NCBI GenBank assembly: GCA_002695185.1
Contig: NZOF01000057.1
Location: forward strand, 1-32,283
Length of the DNA stretch: 32,283 bases
Direction of reading: 5' to 3'
Source of the DNA: Erythrobacter sp.
GTDB lineage: Bacteria > Pseudomonadota > Alphaproteobacteria > Sphingomonadales > Sphingomonadaceae
A program made the translations under genes and the position numbers. Each line of letters begins with the position of its first letter. The first letter of the stretch is position 1. Positions 1 to 8,205 of the stretch are shown here, one piece after another. A model generated the notes under the pieces. That model searched no databases, had not been told where the DNA came from, and saw only the letters and a list, made by a program, of their open reading frames with translations.

Positions 1-207
1 CTCATCGAATATCCGCAATATACCCGACCTCAGGAATGGGAAGGGCGCACGATCCCTGAAGTGCTGCGATCGGGGGATCATGCGAAAATCGCTGCTTGGC
101 GCAAGGCAAGAAGCGAGGAAGACACACGGTTACGCAGGCCGGACCTTTGGGATCGCTATTGTGGCGATCGGGACCAGTCTGCCTCTGGCGCGCGGCACAA
201 GAAGTAG
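1..207 (+). CDS. trmD: tRNA (guanine-N1)-methyltransferase TrmD, C-terminal part (5' end outside window)
   Basis: Reading frame 1 is open from the first base to a TAG at 205-207 and gives 68 residues. They carry the conserved TrmD tail: PQYTRP, then [14 protein letters not shown] and finally TRLRRPDLW. TrmD methylates G37 of tRNAs using S-adenosylmethionine and prevents +1 frameshifting. It lies directly upstream of rplS, the usual bacterial order (rpsP-rimM-trmD-rplS), with 13 bases between its stop and the rplS start, so the two are probably cotranscribed. The N-terminal knotted SAM-binding domain is outside the window. The identification rests on the tail motifs plus synteny and is firm. 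Confidence 0.95.
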   Translation, partial: LIEYPQYTRPQEWEGRTIPEVLRSGDHAKIAAWRKARSEEDTRLRRPDLWDRYCGDRDQSASGARHKK

Positions 208-220
208 GAAGACCAGGACT

Positions 221-589
221 ATGAACCTGATCCAGCAGCTCGAAGCCGAGGCAATCGACCATCTCGGCAAGGACATCCCCGAATTCCGTGCAGGCGATAC
301 CGTCCGCGTCGGTGTGAAGGTTGTCGAAGGCACTCGCGAGCGTGTCCAGAATTTCGAAGGCGTTGTCATTGCCCGCTCCAACCGCGGCATGGGCAGCAAT
401 TTCACTGTCCGTAAGCTTTCGTTCGGTGAAGGCGTGGAGCGTGTATTCCCGCTGTATTCGCCGATCGTCGACAGCATCACCGTGGTCCGCCGCGGTATCG
501 TGCGTCGTGCGAAGCTCTACTATCTGCGCGGCCGCACCGGCAAGCGCGCGCGTATCGCGGAACGCCGCGACAACGCGCCGAAGGCATGA
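221..589 (+). CDS. rplS: 50S ribosomal protein L19
   Basis: The product is 122 residues, normal for L19, a large-subunit protein at the 30S-50S interface. Family features visible are the N-terminal [12 protein letters not shown] helix, the [16 protein letters not shown] strand region, [12 protein letters not shown], the [15 protein letters not shown] segment and a basic tail ([13 protein letters not shown]). A longer frame reaches back to 80, but it would overlap trmD. The ATG at 221 has an AGGAAG Shine-Dalgarno sequence a few bases upstream and matches the family N-terminus. It follows trmD and is followed by a strong terminator, so it is the last gene of the operon. Confidence 0.98.
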   Translation: MNLIQQLEAEAIDHLGKDIPEFRAGDTVRVGVKVVEGTRERVQNFEGVVIARSNRGMGSNFTVRKLSFGEGVERVFPLYSPIVDSITVVRRGIVRRAKLYYLRGRTGKRARIAERRDNAPKA

Positions 590-630
590 TTGTCAGGGCT
601 TGAAGTCCGCACTCAGCCGAATAATTCGAA

Positions 631-662
631 GGGCGGTCCAGCTGGGCCGCCCTTTTCGTTTT
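631..662 (+). terminator. Rho-independent terminator of the trmD-rplS operon
   Basis: A 9-bp stem (GGGCGGTCC at 631-639 with GGGCCGCCC at 644-652, one G-U pair) has an AGCT loop. It is followed by TTTTCGTTTTC. It lies 41 bases after the rplS stop on the same strand. Confidence 0.85.
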
Positions 663-683
663 CAGGGTCAGTTCGACAAGTCG

Positions 684-792
684 TAAAAGGGCGACGCTCC
701 GAAAAGCGCCGCCCTCGTGACGTGGGGATCATGAGAGGCCCGTGAGGGCCCGAAATGATGTCACCGGGAGGCCTGTGAGCCGGAATAGGCCA
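684..792 (-). ncRNA. Candidate small RNA or structured spacer element with three hairpins
   Basis: This spacer contains three ordered foldable units. Positions 688-715 form an 11-bp stem with one mismatch and a 6-base loop. Positions 717-764 form a nested stem: GTGAC/GTCAC outside, ATCAT/ATGAT inside, and GGCCC-GTGA-GGGCC at the tip. Positions 770-791 form GGCCT/AGGCC with a 12-base loop. On the minus strand the 688-715 stem comes last and is followed by TTTTACGACTT, as a Rho-independent terminator would be. I therefore suggest a minus-strand small RNA of about 110 nt. I cannot match it to a known family and see no convincing promoter. It might instead be a terminator cluster or part of the 5' leader of the downstream peptidase gene. 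Confidence 0.3.
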
Positions 793-951
793 CCCCAATG
801 ACAAGTCCAGTTTCTGCCAGCAGCAGCTTAAGCAAGTTTAAGGAAGCGCGCTTAACCTCAAATTAGGTATAAAAAAGCGCGCGGCGTTTGTGATGCTTGC
901 TTTCGGCTCTCGTGCTTGCGAGGACGAGTGGAAGATTTTCCGGGAGAAACC

Positions 952-3213
952 ATGAAGTCGCTTCGCCTCGCTACAGCTCTCGCGCTGGGCACCTGTCTCG
1001 CCAGCCCCGCGTTGGCCGACCACCATAATTCCTCGCAGGAGACCGCCGCCATGGACCTCACCTTCGAGCGCGTCTTTGCCTCCCCCAGCCTTGATGGACC
1101 GAGCCCGCGACAGGCCAAGTTATCGCCCGATGGGCGCTATCTCACCGTACTGCGCAATCGCGCCGATGATCTTTCCCTCTACGATCTCTGGGCCTTTGAC
1201 CGGCAGGCTGGCGAATGGTCGATGCTGGTAGATAGCGAAAAGGTGGGATCGGGCCGCGAACTGTCCGAGGACGAAAAGATGCAGCGCGAGCGTGCGCGAG
1301 TCGGCAATTTGACCGGGATTATCAGCTATGAATGGACGTCCAACGGTAAGGCGATCCTCGTACCTCTGGATGGCGACCTTTATCTCGCCAGCCTTGACGG
1401 GCAGGTAGTCCAGGTCACCGATACCGAGGAAAGCGAACTGAACCCGGCGCTTAGCCCGCAGGGGAATTTTATCAGCTTCGTGCGCGATCGCCAGCTCTGG
1501 GTGGGGGAAGTTACTGGCGATGCTGCACCTGTAACGCCGAAGGAAGGCGCGGACATTCGCTGGGGCGAAGCCGAATTCGTCGCCCAGGAAGAAATGGATC
1601 GGATCGACGGATACTGGTGGAGCCCTGACGAGAGCCGGATCGCTGTGGAACGTTTCGATGAAAGCGGCGTGGGTATCGTAACCCGCGCTGCCATTGGCGC
1701 GACCGGTACGAAGGTTTTCGACCAGCGCTATCCGGTTGCTGGCAGCGATAATGCCGTGGTCGAATTGTATGTAATGGATCCCGACGGCCAGAACCGGGTG
1801 AAGGTCGACCTCGGCGACAATCAGGATATCTATCTTGCCCGTGTCGATTGGGCGGGAGACGAACTTTACGTCCAGCGGGAAAACCGCGAGCAAACCAAGC
1901 TCGATATGCTTCGGGTCGACCCGAAAACCGGAGACAGCACGGTTTTATTCACCGAGAATGCCGCTGTAGAAGATTACTGGATCAACCTGTCGAACAATTA
2001 CAAATGGCTCGACGACGGCAATCTCATCTGGTGGTCCGAGCGGGATGGATATGGGCATCTCTATCTGTTCGACAATTCCGGTTCGCAGGATTGGAAGCAG
2101 CTAACCAGTGGCGAATGGGTGGTGACCAAGCTTGTCGGCGTCGATCAAAAGGCTCGTCGGGTATTCTTCCTCGGCACGAAGGATGATGTGCTTGAGCAGC
2201 ACGTCTACGCTCTCGATCTAGACAATCTGGACAGCGTCACGCGGCTCACCGAGCGGGGGTTCACGCACTCCGCCAGCATGGATGAAAAGGGCCAGACCCT
2301 ACTCATCGGGCGCTCCAACGACGATACCCCGCCACAAAGCTATATCGCAGACGCGACTGGCAAACGCCTCGCCTGGATCGAGGAGAACAAGCTTGACGGG
2401 GACCATCCTTACGCGCCCTATTTGGCTAGCCATCAGCCGACTCAATACGGCACGATTTCGGCCGAAGACGGTACGCCACTTTATTGGGAAATGGTCACTC
2501 CAGAGATGGAGCCGGGCAAGCGTTATCCGGTCTATTTCTATCATTATGGCGGACCCGGTCCGCAGACCGTCAATCGTGGCTGGAACGGCGCGTTGAGGCA
2601 GGCCATCGTCGACAAGGGCTATATCTGGTTCGCGCTCGACAATCGGGGCAGCGCCAACCGTGGCGTGGCTTTCGAACAGCCGATCTATCGCGCCATGGGT
2701 ACGGTCGAGGTGCGAGATCAGAAGGCTGGTGCCGACTATCTGAAGACACTTGATTTCGTAGATCCTGACAAGATTGCCATCGATGGTTGGTCTTACGGCG
2801 GCTACATGACGCTGAAGCAATTGCAGGCCGATCCGGGACTATATGCTGCCGGCATCTCCGGAGCCCCCGTTACCCGTTGGGAGCTTTACGACACCCATTA
2901 TACCGAGCGTTTCATGGGTACGCCGCAGGCTGACGCCGCGGCCTACGAAGCGGCCTCCGCCATCCCGAATGCCGCCAAAATCGTCGATCCCCTCCTGCTC
3001 ATTCACGGAATGGCCGATGACAACGTCGTATTCGAGAATGCGACCGAAATCATCTCGGCCATGCAGGAGGCCAATGTACCGTTCGAGATGATGCTATACC
3101 CAGGTTACACGCATCGCGTATCTGGGGAGCAGATATCGCCACACCGCTACAACACTGTATTCCGCTTTCTCGAGCATCACGGTGTGACCCCGCCAGAAGA
3201 GGGCGGCGAGTAA
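952..3213 (+). CDS. Exported S9 family dipeptidyl-peptidase IV-like serine peptidase
   Basis: The product is 753 residues. The N-terminus MKSLRLATALALGTCLASPALA is a typical Sec signal peptide with an ALA-DHH cleavage site, so the enzyme is probably periplasmic. A beta-propeller DPPIV_N-type domain comes first and contains a QEEM stretch near residue 220 that resembles the Glu-Glu motif binding the substrate N-terminus. A C-terminal alpha/beta-hydrolase domain follows, with the nucleophile S614 in GWSYGG, an Asp in HGMADDNV (D689 or D690) and H721 in GYTHRV. The family removes dipeptides from peptide N-termini. A TTG at 916 would add 12 residues. The ATG at 952, with GGGAGAAA just before it, restores a proper signal peptide and is preferred. 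It is separated from rplS by a terminator and stands alone. Confidence 0.93.
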   Translation: MKSLRLATALALGTCLASPALADHHNSSQETAAMDLTFERVFASPSLDGPSPRQAKLSPDGRYLTVLRNRADDLSLYDLWAFDRQAGEWSMLVDSEKVGSGRELSEDEKMQRERARVGNLTGIISYEWTSNGKAILVPLDGDLYLASLDGQVVQVTDTEESELNPALSPQGNFISFVRDRQLWVGEVTGDAAPVTPKEGADIRWGEAEFVAQEEMDRIDGYWWSPDESRIAVERFDESGVGIVTRAAIGATGTKVFDQRYPVAGSDNAVVELYVMDPDGQNRVKVDLGDNQDIYLARVDWAGDELYVQRENREQTKLDMLRVDPKTGDSTVLFTENAAVEDYWINLSNNYKWLDDGNLIWWSERDGYGHLYLFDNSGSQDWKQLTSGEWVVTKLVGVDQKARRVFFLGTKDDVLEQHVYALDLDNLDSVTRLTERGFTHSASMDEKGQTLLIGRSNDDTPPQSYIADATGKRLAWIEENKLDGDHPYAPYLASHQPTQYGTISAEDGTPLYWEMVTPEMEPGKRYPVYFYHYGGPGPQTVNRGWNGALRQAIVDKGYIWFALDNRGSANRGVAFEQPIYRAMGTVEVRDQKAGADYLKTLDFVDPDKIAIDGWSYGGYMTLKQLQADPGLYAAGISGAPVTRWELYDTHYTERFMGTPQADAAAYEAASAIPNAAKIVDPLLLIHGMADDNVVFENATEIISAMQEANVPFEMMLYPGYTHRVSGEQISPHRYNTVFRFLEHHGVTPPEEGGE

Positions 3214-3285
3214 CGGTTTAACCGGGTCAAAGGAATGTGCGCTTGCGGGCGCACCGCTAATCGCTATCTCGGCGGCGAAAGAATT

Positions 3286-3299
3286 GGAGAAGTATTTTG
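3286..3299 (+). promoter_or_regulatory. Shine-Dalgarno sequence and TTG start codon of asd
   Basis: GGAGAAG at 3286-3292 is followed 4 bases later by TTG at 3297. Starting here gives MGYRVAIVGATG, the expected beginning of the NADP-binding Rossmann fold. No ATG or GTG is available before this motif, so the rare TTG start is well supported. Confidence 0.8.
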
Positions 3300-4322
3300 G
3301 GTTATCGTGTTGCCATAGTCGGCGCGACCGGGAACGTCGGCCGTGAAATGATGCAGGTTCTCGCCGAACGCGAGTTTCCTTGTGACGAAGTGGCGGCGGT
3401 GGCGAGCAGCCGTTCGCACGGCACCGAGGTAGAATTCGGTGACACAGGCAAGATGCTGAAGTGCAAGAATATCGAGCATTTCGACTGGGCGGGATGGGAC
3501 ATCGCATTGTTCGCTGCCGGCAGCGGTCCAGCAAAGGAATATGCTCCCAAGGCCGCGGCGGCCGGTTGCGTGGTGATCGACAACAGTTCGCTCTATCGCA
3601 TGGACCCCGACGTGCCGTTAATTGTGCCGGAAGTGAATCCCGATGCGATCCACGAGTACAAGAAGCGCAACATTATCGCGAACCCGAACTGCTCCACCGC
3701 TCAGCTGGTGGTAGCTCTCAAGCCGCTTCACGATGCGGCGACGATCAAGCGTGTCGTCGTGAGCACCTATCAATCGGTTTCCGGCGCGGGCAAGGCGGGG
3801 ATGGACGAGCTATTCCAGCAAAGCCGCGCAATCTTTGTCGGCGACCCGGTGGTGCCGGAAAAATTCACTAAGCAGATCGCTTTCAATGTCATCCCTCATA
3901 TCGACGTTTTCATGGACGATGGCTCGACCAAGGAAGAATGGAAGATGGTCGTCGAGACCAAGAAGATCCTCGATCCCAAGATCAAGCTCAACGCCACTTG
4001 CGTAAGAGTCCCGGTCTTTGTCGGTCACTCGGAAAGTGTAAACATCGAGTTCGAGAACGAGCTCTCGGCTGAGCAGGCTCAAGAAATTCTGCGCGAAGCC
4101 CCGGGCATCATGCTGATCGATAAGCGTGAAGATGAAGGATATGTCACCCCGGTAGAGAGCGCGGGCGACAGCGCTACCTATATCAGCCGCGTACGTGATG
4201 ATCCGACTGTCGATAACGGTATCGCCCTGTGGTGTGTATCGGACAATCTCAGGAAGGGCGCTGCGCTGAACGCGGTGCAGATTGCGGAACTGCTGGGGCG
4301 CGAATGTCTTAAGAAGGGATGA
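3297..4322 (+). CDS. asd: Aspartate-semialdehyde dehydrogenase
   Basis: The product is 341 residues, the normal length of bacterial ASADH. The enzyme makes L-aspartate-4-semialdehyde from aspartyl phosphate with NADPH. This is the branch point to lysine, diaminopimelate, threonine, methionine and isoleucine. The sequence shows the GATGNVG dinucleotide-binding loop at residues 9-15, the active-site cysteine C132 in NPNCSTAQ, and the catalytic histidine H244 in RVPVFVGHSE. The last four bases (ATGA) overlap the start of the next gene, so the two are translationally coupled. The start is the TTG at 3297, which may limit expression. Confidence 0.97.
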   Translation: MGYRVAIVGATGNVGREMMQVLAEREFPCDEVAAVASSRSHGTEVEFGDTGKMLKCKNIEHFDWAGWDIALFAAGSGPAKEYAPKAAAAGCVVIDNSSLYRMDPDVPLIVPEVNPDAIHEYKKRNIIANPNCSTAQLVVALKPLHDAATIKRVVVSTYQSVSGAGKAGMDELFQQSRAIFVGDPVVPEKFTKQIAFNVIPHIDVFMDDGSTKEEWKMVVETKKILDPKIKLNATCVRVPVFVGHSESVNIEFENELSAEQAQEILREAPGIMLIDKREDEGYVTPVESAGDSATYISRVRDDPTVDNGIALWCVSDNLRKGAALNAVQIAELLGRECLKKG

Positions 4323-4906
4323 TCCGCAAAAGTCTTTCTCTCGCCCTCGTTCTCGTCCTCGCGGCCTGTGGTGGCGAGGCCGATAAGCCACAAACCGATC
4401 CATCCCAGCTTGATCGTGGGGCATCCGAGGGCAGGCTTGCCGATGCAAAAGTTGTTGTAGATTCCAACGGCCTCGCCGTTCGGCAAGGCGATGCACGCGA
4501 GGCTCCGCGTTTTGGTACGCCGCGAGGGGAGGTAGACGCTCTACTGACCCTCGCTTACGGAGCGCAGCCCGAAAGGTCCTCCAATGACGAGTGCGGTATT
4601 GGCCCGACCGACTTTTCCCAAAGCGGCCCGTTGAGGGTGGCCTATCAGGACGACAAATTTGTCGGATGGTTTGTGGGTGAAGGTAAGGGCAGTCCGGTCG
4701 TAACCGCAGATGGCGTCCGTCCGGGAACATCGATGGCAGCCTTGCGTGATGAACGATCAGTACAAATCATTGCCGACAGCACCCTGGAAGGAGAATTCCA
4801 GTACGAGAGCGCCGATTACGGTATGATAACGGGTTTCTTCTCCGGCAGCCCGACTGAGGGAAAAGTAACCGGGCTGGCAGCGGGAATGAGCTGCTTCTTC
4901 CGCTAG
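4319..4906 (+). CDS. Small hypothetical lipoprotein
   Basis: The product is 195 residues and I do not recognise a family. The N-terminus MIRKSLSLALVLVLAACGG has a short basic n-region, a hydrophobic core and a LAAC lipobox, so C17 is the likely lipidated cysteine and the protein is membrane-anchored outside the cytoplasm. The mature part has no transmembrane helix and contains two further cysteines (in DECGIG and near the C-terminus in MSCFFR) that could form a disulfide. It begins inside the stop codon of asd (ATGA overlap), so it is cotranscribed with asd. Nothing in its sequence links it to amino-acid synthesis. Its stop codon abuts the stop of the convergent efflux gene with no base between. 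Confidence 0.8.
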   Translation: MIRKSLSLALVLVLAACGGEADKPQTDPSQLDRGASEGRLADAKVVVDSNGLAVRQGDAREAPRFGTPRGEVDALLTLAYGAQPERSSNDECGIGPTDFSQSGPLRVAYQDDKFVGWFVGEGKGSPVVTADGVRPGTSMAALRDERSVQIIADSTLEGEFQYESADYGMITGFFSGSPTEGKVTGLAAGMSCFFR

Positions 4907-6478
4907 CTACTCGCCGGGAGGGGGAAGATTGCCCGTCGGCGCGGAATTCTTTTTCATGAGAAACGCTAGCGGCACGGCTGCGAAGCTCATCCACATCATC
5001 AGGTAATAATCGTCGATATAGGCGATCATCGCTGCTTGCCGGGTAACCTCTCCATCGATCACCCGTAAAACCGCGTCGCCCATATTCTGGAACCGGTCCA
5101 CGGTCGAGACATCGACCGAATTCAGGACGCTGCTCGTTACGTGGCCCGCAAGGTCCGAATGGCTTGTCTGGGTGTTTCGGGCCAGCATGACAGTCATCAA
5201 GGAAATGCCTGCAGACGCCCCGAGGGAGCGGAGCAAGTTCAGCAGGCTGGAGCCATCCGTGCGAAGACGAGGGGCGAGGGTGGCAAAGGCGCTCACATTG
5301 AGGGGAATGAAGACCAAGCCGATGCCCAGACCTTGTACCAATCCCGAAAAGACGATGTTGTAGCGGTCGACGGCGAGGGACCAATGGCTCATCTCGTACA
5401 ACGAAACTCCGCAGATCAGAAAACCCACAGCAACAACTGGCCGCGCATCGAAACCTTTTCGCATCAGAAACCCCGCGACCTGCATCGAGAGGAGCACCCC
5501 TATACCACGGGGCATCAGTACCAGTCCGGTGTCGATCACATCATAGCCGAACAGGCCCTGAAGCATCGGCGGCATCAGCGCCATCACCGAAAAGAGCACT
5601 GCGCCGATAACCAGCATAAAAAACAGTGCGATTACGAAATTACGGTCAGCGAAGAGGGCGCGGTCGAAAAGCCCATTCCTGGCCGTGCCAAGATGGATCA
5701 CAGCCATCCAGGTCGCAGAAATGCAGAGAAAAGCGTAGGTCCAGATTTCGTAGCTGTCGAACCAATCAGCCTGCTGTCCTCGGTCCAGCAGCAACTGGAA
5801 CGAGCCGAGTGCGATTGCCAGCAATGCAAAACCGAAGATGTCGAAACGTCGCGTGAGTTGCTCCCGGTGGGGAAGGTTCGCCATCAGGATGGCGAGGCTG
5901 AGAATGCCGATGGGCAGATTTACGTAAAAAACCCAGCGCCAGTTCCAGTTTTCGGTAAGCCAGCCACCCAACACCGGGCCCAGGATGGGGCCGATCATGA
6001 TCCCCATTCCCCAGATGGCCATCATCTGCGGATGGCGGCTGGGTTTGGTAGTATCGAGCATGAAGCTCTGGCTGAGAGGAGCGATGAAGGCGCCAGCCAC
6101 ACCCTGCGCCGCGCGAAACAGAACCATTTCCTCCAGGTTCTGCGCGATGCCGCACAGCATCGACGTGGCGACAAAGCCCGCTACGGATAGAATAAACAGC
6201 CGCCGAGCACCGATTCTATCTGCAAGCCAGCCCGTGATGGGCAAGGCTACGGCAGAGGCGATTATGTAGCTCGTCAGCACCCAGGTAACGCTTTCGGCGG
6301 TAGCACCTAGAGCGCTTTGCATATGCGGTATGGCGACGTTGGCGATCGTCGTATCCAGTACCTGCAACAATGATGCGCCCATAATGCCGACAATCAGCAG
6401 CATGTGATTGGCCACCGGAAGTTGCGCTTCATCACGTGGCGGAGAAGCGGATCCGGCGGAGATGGCAGCGCTTGCCAT
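4907..6478 (-). CDS. emrB: DHA2-family MFS multidrug efflux transporter, EmrB-like
   Basis: The product is 523 residues and highly hydrophobic, with about 14 membrane segments expected for the DHA2 family. Visible signatures are LDTTIANVAIP in the first helix, GWLADRIGARRL (MFS motif A) after the second, and GPILGPVLGGWLTENWNWRWVFYVNLP (motif C and the following DHA2 signature). It exports drugs or other toxic compounds using the proton gradient, together with the membrane-fusion protein encoded just upstream (4 bases between the genes). A TolC-like outer-membrane partner is not in the window and must be encoded elsewhere. The substrate cannot be told from sequence. The emrB symbol is by family resemblance. 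Confidence 0.93.
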   Translation of the reverse strand: MASAAISAGSASPPRDEAQLPVANHMLLIVGIMGASLLQVLDTTIANVAIPHMQSALGATAESVTWVLTSYIIASAVALPITGWLADRIGARRLFILSVAGFVATSMLCGIAQNLEEMVLFRAAQGVAGAFIAPLSQSFMLDTTKPSRHPQMMAIWGMGIMIGPILGPVLGGWLTENWNWRWVFYVNLPIGILSLAILMANLPHREQLTRRFDIFGFALLAIALGSFQLLLDRGQQADWFDSYEIWTYAFLCISATWMAVIHLGTARNGLFDRALFADRNFVIALFFMLVIGAVLFSVMALMPPMLQGLFGYDVIDTGLVLMPRGIGVLLSMQVAGFLMRKGFDARPVVAVGFLICGVSLYEMSHWSLAVDRYNIVFSGLVQGLGIGLVFIPLNVSAFATLAPRLRTDGSSLLNLLRSLGASAGISLMTVMLARNTQTSHSDLAGHVTSSVLNSVDVSTVDRFQNMGDAVLRVIDGEVTRQAAMIAYIDDYYLMMWMSFAAVPLAFLMKKNSAPTGNLPPPGE

Positions 6479-6482
6479 TCGC

Positions 6483-7550
6483 TTACTTCGTGTCGTCGGT
6501 GAAGACGGTGACTTCTGCGGACAGGCCCGCGATCAACTGGCGTGGACTCTTGCCGTCGATCGCAATGCGGACAGGTACCCGCTGCGTCACTTTGACCCAA
6601 TTTCCGGTAGCATTCTGTGCCGGAAGGACCGAAAATTCACTCCCGGTACCCGCCCCGATAGATTCAACTCGACCCTTGAGGACGAGATCGGGATAGGCGT
6701 CGAAATGAATTTCCGCACGCTGGCCGACATTCATGTCGTCGAGATCGGTTTCCTTGAAGTTCGCTTCAACATAGGAACTGCCCTCGGATACTAGGGTAAC
6801 CGCTGGCAGACCCTGAACGAGTTGCTGACCGATTTGCAGGCGATCGGCCTGCGCCACTCGGCCAGCAGAAGGAGCACGTACTTCAGTACGGCTCAATGCA
6901 AGCTCTGCAACTTCCTTCTGAGCTTTCGCTGCCGCCAGCTGCGGATTTTCGCCCGGTACGGCAGAACCGGTGGCCAGCTTTGCCTGCGCAGCGTTTGCTC
7001 GCGCCTGCGCCTGACGCAACTGTTCGCGAGCCTGATTGACCGCATGCTCAGCGGCGTCATGCTCGGTCTTGGTCAGGAAACCGCGCTCGTACAGGGCATC
7101 CTTGCGGGCGAAATTGGCCTGCGCAAAGCTGATATTCTCACGAGCGGCTGAAATGTCGGCCCCCGATAGATCGGAGGAGTTAGAAAGCGCAGTCACATTG
7201 GCTTGGGCCGATGCTATGGCGGCATTCGCTTCTGCGATTTGCAATTTGTAAGGTTCGGGATCGATGCGGAAGAGGAGTTGTCCTTTCTCGACTTGCTCGC
7301 CATCTTTGACAAATACCTCAACAATCTCGCCGCCAACCTGCGCACTGACAGCCACCTTGTCCTGTTGAAGATAGGCGTTGTCGGTAGAAACCGTGCCCTG
7401 CAGAGAAAGCCAATAAACAAGGCCGCCCACTAGCAATACCAACGGTACCGCTAGCATTAAAACGATTTTACCCCAGCGGCGTTTCGGCTTCTGGGTTGTC
7501 GTTTCCTCAGGTTCGGCAGCGGAAGTGATAACGGGGTTTGCTTCAGCCAT
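6483..7550 (-). CDS. emrA: HlyD/EmrA-family membrane-fusion (periplasmic adaptor) protein
   Basis: The product is 355 residues. A cytoplasmic N-terminal tail (about residues 1-26, ending KPKRRW) is followed by one membrane anchor at about 27-50. The biotinyl-lipoyl-like half motif VSAQVGGEIVEVFVKDGEQVEKGQLLFRID comes next, then a long alanine- and glutamine-rich coiled coil at roughly 85-185. The returning lipoyl half (RAPSAGRVAQADRLQIGQ) and beta-barrel domains follow. It bridges the EmrB transporter and an outer-membrane channel. Its first 8 bases overlap the end of marR, which indicates translational coupling and one transcript marR-emrA-emrB. Confidence 0.93.
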   Translation of the reverse strand: MAEANPVITSAAEPEETTTQKPKRRWGKIVLMLAVPLVLLVGGLVYWLSLQGTVSTDNAYLQQDKVAVSAQVGGEIVEVFVKDGEQVEKGQLLFRIDPEPYKLQIAEANAAIASAQANVTALSNSSDLSGADISAARENISFAQANFARKDALYERGFLTKTEHDAAEHAVNQAREQLRQAQARANAAQAKLATGSAVPGENPQLAAAKAQKEVAELALSRTEVRAPSAGRVAQADRLQIGQQLVQGLPAVTLVSEGSSYVEANFKETDLDDMNVGQRAEIHFDAYPDLVLKGRVESIGAGTGSEFSVLPAQNATGNWVKVTQRVPVRIAIDGKSPRQLIAGLSAEVTVFTDDTK

Positions 7551-7989
7551 CGATCATTTCCGGCATAGTGCGTTGAGCTGTCATATTTTCGCCGACAATC
7601 TCAAGAAGCCTTGCCAGGCGTTCACGATCATCTGTGTTTATTCCATCGAGGATATCTTCGACCAATTGATCAACGATTGCCCTTAGCGGCAGGACGATAT
7701 CCTCTGCCTTATCGGTCAGTGTCAGAATTCGTGCGCGTCGGTCTTCCGGATCGGGTTTACGTTCGATCCAACCCGCTTCTTCCATGCGATCGGCTAGCCT
7801 GGTTAGCGTAATGGGTTCGACCTCAATACGCTCCGCATAGAAAGCCTGGTTGCTTTCCGGAAACTTACCTAGGGCGAGCAGCAGTCTCGCCTGAACCGCG
7901 GTCAAACCGAGATCGCGGACACGGAGATCGAACAGGCGCCTCAGTTGACGCGAATTGTCCGACAGGAGATATCCGATATTTGGTGCCAT
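7543..7989 (-). CDS. MarR-family transcriptional regulator of the adjacent efflux operon
   Basis: The product is 148 residues, the usual MarR size, with a winged helix-turn-helix. The recognition region is near residues 55-75 (VEPITLTRLADRMEEAGWIER). The wing holds the family signature DPEDRRARILTLT. MarR proteins are dimeric repressors released by phenolic or other small ligands. It is the first gene of the efflux operon and overlaps emrA by 8 bases, so it very likely controls emrAB and itself. A perfect 24-bp palindrome ends 7 bases before its ATG and is the obvious operator. There is no recognisable Shine-Dalgarno sequence in those 7 bases, so the mRNA may be leaderless or nearly so. Confidence 0.92.
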   Translation of the reverse strand: MAPNIGYLLSDNSRQLRRLFDLRVRDLGLTAVQARLLLALGKFPESNQAFYAERIEVEPITLTRLADRMEEAGWIERKPDPEDRRARILTLTDKAEDIVLPLRAIVDQLVEDILDGINTDDRERLARLLEIVGENMTAQRTMPEMIDG

Positions 7990-7996
7990 ACGAGGT

Positions 7997-8020
7997 ATAT
8001 AATAAGCATGCTTATTATAT
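7997..8020. promoter_or_regulatory. Perfect 24-bp palindrome, probable MarR operator
   Basis: All 12 base pairs of the inverted repeat match around the centre GCATGC (8006-8011), flanked by AT-rich arms reading ATATAATAA outward. On the minus strand the palindrome ends 7 bases before the marR ATG. It contains a TATTAT hexamer that could be the -10 element. A repressor dimer bound here would cover the promoter. MarR proteins typically bind AT-rich palindromes of about this size. The assignment as operator is inference from position and symmetry. Confidence 0.75.
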
Positions 8021-8205
8021 CAAATTGCGTAATATGAAACAGCGATAGACATTTTCTCACCTCCGGGTGTGGCTTCCCACGAAGCGAAGGGAAGGTTGGA
8101 TGTGGTTTACGTGGAGAGCTCGCATGCGCTGCTAGACGTATCGGTCCTGCCCCAACAAAGCTGTCAGTTTCAGACCCGTGTAACTCGACAAGGATAGAAC
8201 CCACG

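Noticed and set aside
80..220. N-terminal extension of L19 from an ATG at 80
   Set aside because: It would overlap the end of trmD, which is read in another frame. The ATG at 221 has a Shine-Dalgarno sequence and matches the family start.
1120..1893. A 257-codon minus-strand frame inside the S9 peptidase gene
   Set aside because: It lies wholly within a well-supported gene with intact catalytic motifs, and has no recognisable domain or ribosome-binding site.
3810..4730. A 306-codon minus-strand frame across the asd-lipoprotein junction
   Set aside because: It is opposite asd, which is certain, and shows no domain. The lipoprotein frame has a signal peptide and start-stop coupling that explain the region better.
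5141..6190. A 349-codon plus-strand frame opposite emrB
   Set aside because: The product is a Gln/His/Arg/Glu-rich shadow of a membrane-protein gene; emrB on the minus strand has clear transporter motifs and operon context.
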